9,554 bases of DNA from Planctomycetales bacterium (GTDB taxonomy: Bacteria > Planctomycetota > Planctomycetia > Pirellulales > Thermoguttaceae), in contig SKZG01000006.1 of NCBI GenBank assembly GCA_007127495.1, forward strand, positions 1 to 9,554. The letters run 5' to 3'. The translations under genes were made by a program, and so were the position numbers. Every line of letters starts with the position of its first letter. The stretch's first letter is position 1. The notes beneath the pieces were generated by a model. That model was not told where the DNA came from. It did not search any database and saw only the letters and a list, made by a program, of their open reading frames with translations. This document shows positions 6,061-9,554 of the stretch, piece by piece.

Positions 6061-6985
6061 AGCGGCGGCACAGCGTCGCGTTGCGAACGATCCTCGCATA
6101 GCCCGCCCGCGCAAGCGGCGTATCGCCGAATTGCAAATCGAAACCGGCCACGTCGAGGTTGCCCATGACGGTCAAGTCAACGGGGTTCATGCCGTTGCGC
6201 GGGCGGAATGACGGTTCTTCTGAGCGAGGCGTCGTTTTATTGTGCGGGCAAACTTCTTGGCATCGGTCGCAGCCGAATATGCGAGCGCCCATAGGCTGGT
6301 GAAACTCCGCGGGGATGGGCCCCGAGTGCTCCATGGTCAGGTAACTGATGCATCGGCAAGCGTCGATTTGGTAGGGCGCCACGATCGCACCGGTAGGACA
6401 GGCTTCGAGGCAAGCGCGGCAACCCTTGCAATGATCTGTCGTTGTGGGCTCATCGTGCGCCAGTTCGGCTGTGGTGAGCAGAGCGGCCAAAAAGAGCCAA
6501 CTGCCGAACCGCCGATTGATGAGCATGGTATTTCGGCCGATCCAGCCGAGCCCCGCCATCCGGGCGAACTCGCGTTCCGGAAATGGGGCCGTATCGACGA
6601 CCCCTCGCGCCCGCTCGCCGGGAACAAGACGGCGATGTAATTCGCCCAGCCGGCGAAGTCGGGTACGGATTACCCTGTGGTAGTCGGCCCCCCAGGCATA
6701 CCGCGAGACGCTGCCCTGCTTAGGTCCTGGCGCAATGGGCTCGGCGGTGCGGTAGTTCATCGCCAGCACCAACACGCTCCGGACGTTGGGAAGCACCCCG
6801 TGCGGATGCCGGCGCACCTGAGCGTGACGCTCCAAATACTGCATTTCTCCGGCGAATCCCGCATCGAGCCAAGCGCGAAAGTGCGGCCACAACGATGACT
6901 CGACGGCCGGACACGCGCCCGCCAGATCGAACCCCAGCGTCCGGGCACGTTCCTTCAGTAGCTGTGTCAATTCGTTGGGATTCAT
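6002..6985 (-). CDS. queG: Epoxyqueuosine reductase QueG
   Basis: QueG carries out the last step of queuosine synthesis, reducing epoxyqueuosine at tRNA position 34 with cobalamin and two 4Fe-4S clusters. The 327-residue protein shows LAGACPA (21-27), VLVLAMNYRT (71-80), SRYAWGADYHRVIR (94-107), D131 in VDTAPFPERE (the proposed proton donor), GLGWIGRNTMLI (145-156), cluster cysteines C186, C189, C192 and C196 in CKGCRACLEACP, then C212 and FGCDRCQEVCPHN (C239, C242, C246). After about residue 301 the sequence becomes unlike the family, and the C-terminal HEAT-like repeats of longer homologues (about 380 residues) are absent. ATG at 6985 fits the family start (MNPNELTQLLKERA). An ATG at 7012 would add 9 residues but lies inside a direct repeat. 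No good ribosome site is seen for either. Its 3' end overlaps dus by 59 bases. Confidence 0.94.
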   Translation of the reverse strand: MNPNELTQLLKERARTLGFDLAGACPAVESSLWPHFRAWLDAGFAGEMQYLERHAQVRRHPHGVLPNVRSVLVLAMNYRTAEPIAPGPKQGSVSRYAWGADYHRVIRTRLRRLGELHRRLVPGERARGVVDTAPFPEREFARMAGLGWIGRNTMLINRRFGSWLFLAALLTTAELAHDEPTTTDHCKGCRACLEACPTGAIVAPYQIDACRCISYLTMEHSGPIPAEFHQPMGARIFGCDRCQEVCPHNKTTPRSEEPSFRPRNGMNPVDLTVMGNLDVAGFDLQFGDTPLARAGYARIVRNATLCRRFTDTTVPPRGANLPENPRE

Positions 6986-7007
6986 GGGTATGCGCGCGGG
7001 CGAAATC

Positions 7008-7135
7008 AGCATATACTCGTCGCGTGCCGTTATTGCGCTCTTGTAGGACGGACATTTCTGTCCGTCTTCGCCTTGACGGGCTAAAGCCCATCTTACGGAA
7101 AAGCGCAGTTTTAGGCCGCGGCGAGCATATACTCG
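7008..7135. repeat. Nested palindromic REP/MITE-like element with 12-base direct repeats
   Basis: AGCATATACTCG occurs at 7008-7019 and again at 7124-7135. Between and partly overlapping them are nested inverted repeats: CTCGTCGCG (7016-7024) with CGCGGCGAG (7117-7125, one G-T pair) and TGCGCT (7034-7039) with AGCGCA (7102-7107). Inside these are two perfect hairpins, GACGGACA (7047-7054) with TGTCCGTC (7059-7066), and GGGCT/AGCCC around AA (7078-7089). No open frame for a transposase is inside. The symmetry suggests a small non-autonomous element or a REP-like unit. From memory, hairpins of this kind are common in planctomycete genomes, which I cannot confirm here. Confidence 0.6.
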
Positions 7136-7293
7136 CAACCGGCGCGATCCGGTACGCCGGTCGTTCCGGGCCCTGAAGAAGCTCAGTATAGCGTATCCAG
7201 GTCGAGAAGTCCGCCAGGAACCAATTGGAATCGATCGACTACCCATCGCATACCAATACAAGGCACCTGTTGGTAGGGGTTGCTTTTCTGAAG

Positions 7294-7322
7294 TTGACTA
7301 TGATTGCAAACATTGTTATAAT
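7294..7322 (+). promoter_or_regulatory. Near-consensus sigma70 promoter for cysK
   Basis: The -35 box TTGACT (7294-7299) and -10 box TATAAT (7317-7322) are exactly 17 bases apart, matching consensus at 11 of 12 positions. The surrounding DNA is AT-rich against a GC-rich background. Transcription would begin near 7329, leaving a leader of about 139 bases before cysK. Confidence 0.8.
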
Positions 7323-7349
7323 TCAAAGATGGATTGCCGATATCGTAAC

Positions 7350-7422
7350 CGTTCACGGGGCGCCATCATCGATCGGAACACCGCCCTTTTAGCCGCGAAG
7401 ATCGGGCTAACCCCTGTGAACG
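7350..7422 (+). promoter_or_regulatory. Foldable 5' leader of cysK
   Basis: CGTTCACGGGG (7350-7360) pairs with CCCCTGTGAACG (7411-7422), giving 11 base pairs with one bulged base. Inside, TTAGCC (7389-7394) pairs with GGCTAA (7405-7410) around a 10-base loop. An alternative pairing joins GGGCG (7358-7362) with CGCCC (7382-7386), which would break the outer stem. There is no T-run after the structure, so any control would more likely act on translation or RNA stability. I do not recognise a named riboswitch. Confidence 0.4.
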
Positions 7423-7454
7423 ACTACCCGAAAACTAACCAGACCCATTCATAC

Positions 7455-7459
7455 GGAGG
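7455..7459 (+). promoter_or_regulatory. Ribosome binding site of cysK
   Basis: GGAGG stands 8 bases before the ATG at 7468 and is one of the two clear Shine-Dalgarno sequences in the window. It lies 33 bases after the leader stem, so it looks accessible in the fold described. Confidence 0.75.
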
Positions 7460-7467
7460 CCACCAAA

Positions 7468-8424
7468 ATGCCCGTTGCCGACTCCAAAATACGCCACGAT
7501 ATCACAGAATGCATTGGCAATACGCCACTGGTTGAATTGCGCAGCGTCACTTGCGGGTGTGTCGCCAAGGTGGCGGCTAAGGTTGAAAACGTCAACCCGC
7601 TTTGGAGCGTGAAAGACCGAATTGCCCGCGCCATGATCGAGGCGGCGGAACGTGACGGTTTGATTCATGACGATACGGTCATCATTGAGCCGACCAGTGG
7701 GAATACGGGTATCGGTCTGGCGTTCGTTTGCGCTGCGCGCGGGTATCGGCTCATGGTCACCATGCCGGAAAGCATGAGCGTGGAACGCCGGCGCATGCTG
7801 AAGTCGCTGGGCGCGGAACTGGTGCTAACTCCCGCTGCGGAGGGTATGCCGGGTGCTGTGCGCAAGGCGGAAGAACTCGTCTCGCACAATGCCAACTATT
7901 TCATGCCGCAACAGTTCAAAAACCCAGCCAACCCCGAAATCCATCGAAAGACCACCGCCGAGGAGATCTGGCGCGATACCGGCGGAGCGGTGGACATGGT
8001 CGTGTGCGGTGTCGGCACGGGCGGCACGATCACCGGAGTGGGCGAGGTGCTCAAGTCGCGCAAGCCGAGCTTGCGTATGGTGGCCATCGAACCGGCGGCA
8101 AGTCCGGTTATCAGTCAGCGACTGGCCGGCGAAGCTTTGAAGCCGGGGAAGCATACCATTCAGGGCATCGGAGCCGGATTCATTCCTCAGGTTCTCAACG
8201 TGGGCGTCATCGACGAAGTGGTGCAGGTTCAGGATGACGACGCCATGGCCACTGCCCGCCAACTTGCGCGCTTCGAGGGGCTCATGTGCGGCATCAGCAG
8301 TGGCGCGGCTGCCTGGGCCGCAATTCAGCTCGCGCAACGCGAACAGAACACCGGAAAGCTCATCGTCGTGGTGCTGCCCGACCTGGGCGAGCGGTATCTA
8401 TCGACGAAGCTGTACCCGGAGTGA
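7468..8424 (+). CDS. cysK: Cysteine synthase A (O-acetylserine sulfhydrylase)
   Basis: CysK makes cysteine from O-acetylserine and sulfide with a PLP cofactor in the cytoplasm. The 318-residue protein has normal length and the full motif set: [11 protein letters not shown] (14-24), the Schiff-base lysine K49 in [19 protein letters not shown] (74-85, substrate carboxylate loop), [12 protein letters not shown] (148-159), GTGGT (183-187, PLP phosphate loop), [10 protein letters not shown] (231-240), ISSGAA (276-281, near the pyridine nitrogen) and [14 protein letters not shown] at the end. The GAGF loop and the absence of CBS or other extra domains favour CysK over cystathionine beta-synthase. 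Before SVKDR the protein has NPLW, where small residues are more usual. It is driven by its own strong promoter and leader and faces metG tail to tail, 11 bases apart. It would supply the cysteine used by the CGS-like enzyme. Confidence 0.95.
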   Translation: MPVADSKIRHDITECIGNTPLVELRSVTCGCVAKVAAKVENVNPLWSVKDRIARAMIEAAERDGLIHDDTVIIEPTSGNTGIGLAFVCAARGYRLMVTMPESMSVERRRMLKSLGAELVLTPAAEGMPGAVRKAEELVSHNANYFMPQQFKNPANPEIHRKTTAEEIWRDTGGAVDMVVCGVGTGGTITGVGEVLKSRKPSLRMVAIEPAASPVISQRLAGEALKPGKHTIQGIGAGFIPQVLNVGVIDEVVQVQDDDAMATARQLARFEGLMCGISSGAAAWAAIQLAQREQNTGKLIVVVLPDLGERYLSTKLYPE

Positions 8425-8435
8425 GATTTCACCCG

Positions 8436-9554
8436 TCAATGCACGCGCTGCCCCGGCTGGGCGCCGGGGTCGGGCCGGAGGAGAAATACATCTTTTCCCC
8501 CGGAGCCTGAGGCTACGACCATGCCCTCGCTCAGGCCGAACTTCATCTTGCGCGGCTTGAGATTCGCCGCGCAAACCACCAATTGGTTGACAAGCTGCTC
8601 CGGCTCATACGCCTGTTTGATGCCGGCAAACACGGTGCGAGTGACATCGCCGCCAAGCCCCAGCGTAAGCTTTAGCAGCTTGTTGGCTTCGGGCACCTTT
8701 TCGGCCGCCAGCACGCGGGCGACGCGCAGATCGACCTTCTGGAAATCGTCAAATGTACATTCCGCGGCAAGCGGCTCCTGCCGCAACGGCTCGTCTGAAT
8801 CGGCGAATGGGGCGTCCTCCTCCACTTCGGGGGCGTCCTCAGCACGCTCGACACTTTCGGCAATCATCTGCTCGACCTTGCTCTTCTCCACGCGCTGCAT
8901 CATGTGGCTGAACTTGCCCACGGAAATCCCCACGAGCGGCTTCTCCGACTGCGCCCAATTTTCGATGGGGGCGTTGAGGAGTTCGCCGGTTTGCCGCGCA
9001 AGCTCCGGTAGCACCGGCGCCAAGTAGATGGCAAGCTGGCGGAACAGGTTCAGCCCGACGGTACATGCGTCGCGCAGCTCGTCGATACGGCCTTCTTTCT
9101 TGAGGTTCCACGGCGCGCGGTCCTCAACGTACTTGTTTGCACGATCGCCGGCCGCCAGGATCAGCCGCATGGCCTGGCTGTAGTCGCAGGCTTCGTAGGC
9201 TTCGGCGATAGCCTTCCCATCGAGGGCAGCCTGCTCGAACAATCCCCCGTCGTCCGGGTAGACCGTGGCCAATCCCGTCTTCCCGGCAAACCGCGCCGTA
9301 CGGCTGGCCAGGTTCACGATGTTGCCCACGACGTCGGAATTGACGCGGGCGGCGAACTCGTCGAGATTCAGGTCGATGTCATCCACTCGTTCGCTCAACT
9401 TCGCGGCGTAATAGTAACGCAGGTAGTTCGGGTCGAGGTGATTCAGATAGGTCGAAGCCAAAACAAATGTGCCCTTGCTCTTCGACATCTTCTCGCCATC
9501 GACCGTCAGGAAGCCGTGAATGTGAATCCGTCTGTTGTAAACAGGATTTGCTGA
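8436..9554 (-). CDS. metG: Methionyl-tRNA synthetase, C-terminal 372 residues (cut by right window edge)
   Basis: MetG attaches methionine to tRNA-Met. The gene reads leftward and enters through the right edge, so most of the Rossmann catalytic domain, including the HIGH motif, is outside. Visible residues begin [20 protein letters not shown] and run into the KMSKS loop (visible residues 22-26, bases 9477-9491). The helical anticodon-binding domain follows to about residue 222, with [21 protein letters not shown] and LAPVLPELA. An acidic linker (about 235-265) leads to a C-terminal EMAP-II/Trbp-like tRNA-binding domain (266-372) with [24 protein letters not shown] and [16 protein letters not shown], as in dimeric bacterial MetRS. 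The reading frame is open to the edge and looks intact. The ATG at 9486-9488 is the Met of KMSKS and not a start. Confidence 0.96.
   Translation of the reverse strand, partial: SANPVYNRRIHIHGFLTVDGEKMSKSKGTFVLASTYLNHLDPNYLRYYYAAKLSERVDDIDLNLDEFAARVNSDVVGNIVNLASRTARFAGKTGLATVYPDDGGLFEQAALDGKAIAEAYEACDYSQAMRLILAAGDRANKYVEDRAPWNLKKEGRIDELRDACTVGLNLFRQLAIYLAPVLPELARQTGELLNAPIENWAQSEKPLVGISVGKFSHMMQRVEKSKVEQMIAESVERAEDAPEVEEDAPFADSDEPLRQEPLAAECTFDDFQKVDLRVARVLAAEKVPEANKLLKLTLGLGGDVTRTVFAGIKQAYEPEQLVNQLVVCAANLKPRKMKFGLSEGMVVASGSGGKDVFLLRPDPGAQPGQRVH
8451..8469. repeat. GC-rich inverted repeat at the cysK/metG tail-to-tail junction
   Basis: CCCCGGC (8451-8457) and GCCGGGG (8463-8469) form a perfect 7-base stem around a 5-base loop. 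It lies inside the last codons of metG (the PDPGAQPG region) and 26 bases after the cysK stop. No T-run follows on either strand, so it is not a standard intrinsic terminator, though it could stall or protect the cysK transcript end. Confidence 0.45.

Larger units (their letters stand above)
6986..7467. other. Divergent intergenic region between queG and cysK
   Basis: No credible gene lies in these 482 bases. A minus-strand frame stays open upstream of queG to about 7261, but its protein has no family signal. From left to right there is the palindromic element with flanking direct repeats (7008-7135), a stretch from 7136 to 7290 where I see nothing, the cysK promoter (7294-7322), and a foldable cysK leader up to 7467. 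No clear promoter for queG stands out. Confidence 0.6.

Noticed and set aside
6986..7261. N-terminal extension of QueG by 92 residues
   Set aside because: The frame is open, but the translated stretch crosses the palindromic element and has no QueG similarity. The family start fits the ATG at 6985.
7329..7535. Short plus-strand frame beginning at the predicted cysK transcript start, as a leader peptide
   Set aside because: It has no ribosome site, runs out of frame into cysK, and shows no run of Cys or Met codons as expected for a regulatory leader peptide.

Overview
The window is GC-rich, bacterial and ordinary in gene content. It carries eight protein genes, two of them cut by the window edges, and no rRNA, tRNA, CRISPR array or intact transposon that I can see. 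Gene density, protein style and short palindromic repeats resembling those I associate with Planctomycetota suggest a planctomycete-like bacterium. That assignment is inference, since no phylogenetic marker is complete here.

Left block (1-3399, minus strand). In transcription order it holds a small glycine-zipper lipoprotein gene behind a recognisable sigma70-type promoter, then pabB and pabA (the two subunits of aminodeoxychorismate synthase, folate/p-aminobenzoate pathway, with an ATGA junction), and finally the start of a XerC/XerD-type tyrosine recombinase that runs off the left edge.

Centre (3400-6985). A 410-base divergent intergenic region contains the lipoprotein promoter. It also contains a leader ending in an intrinsic-terminator-like hairpin 30 bases before a cystathionine gamma-synthase-like PLP enzyme on the plus strand. 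That gene is followed after 4 bases by a DusB-like tRNA-dihydrouridine synthase with a TTG start. The dus gene runs tail to tail into queG (epoxyqueuosine reductase, minus strand), and the two coding ends overlap by 59 bases.

Right block (6986-9554). A 482-base intergenic region holds a nested palindromic, MITE/REP-like element between 12-base direct repeats. Beyond it lie a near-consensus sigma70 promoter and a foldable 5' leader in front of cysK (cysteine synthase). cysK converges, 11 bases apart, on the 3' part of metG (methionyl-tRNA synthetase), which runs off the right edge.

The genes fall into three themes: p-aminobenzoate synthesis (pabB, pabA), sulfur amino acids (CysK makes cysteine; the CGS-like enzyme joins cysteine to an activated homoserine on the way to methionine; MetG charges tRNA with methionine), and tRNA modification (Dus, QueG). 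I found no new multi-gene system. The most interesting unexplained material is non-coding: the two leaders of the sulfur genes and the palindromic element at 7008-7135.
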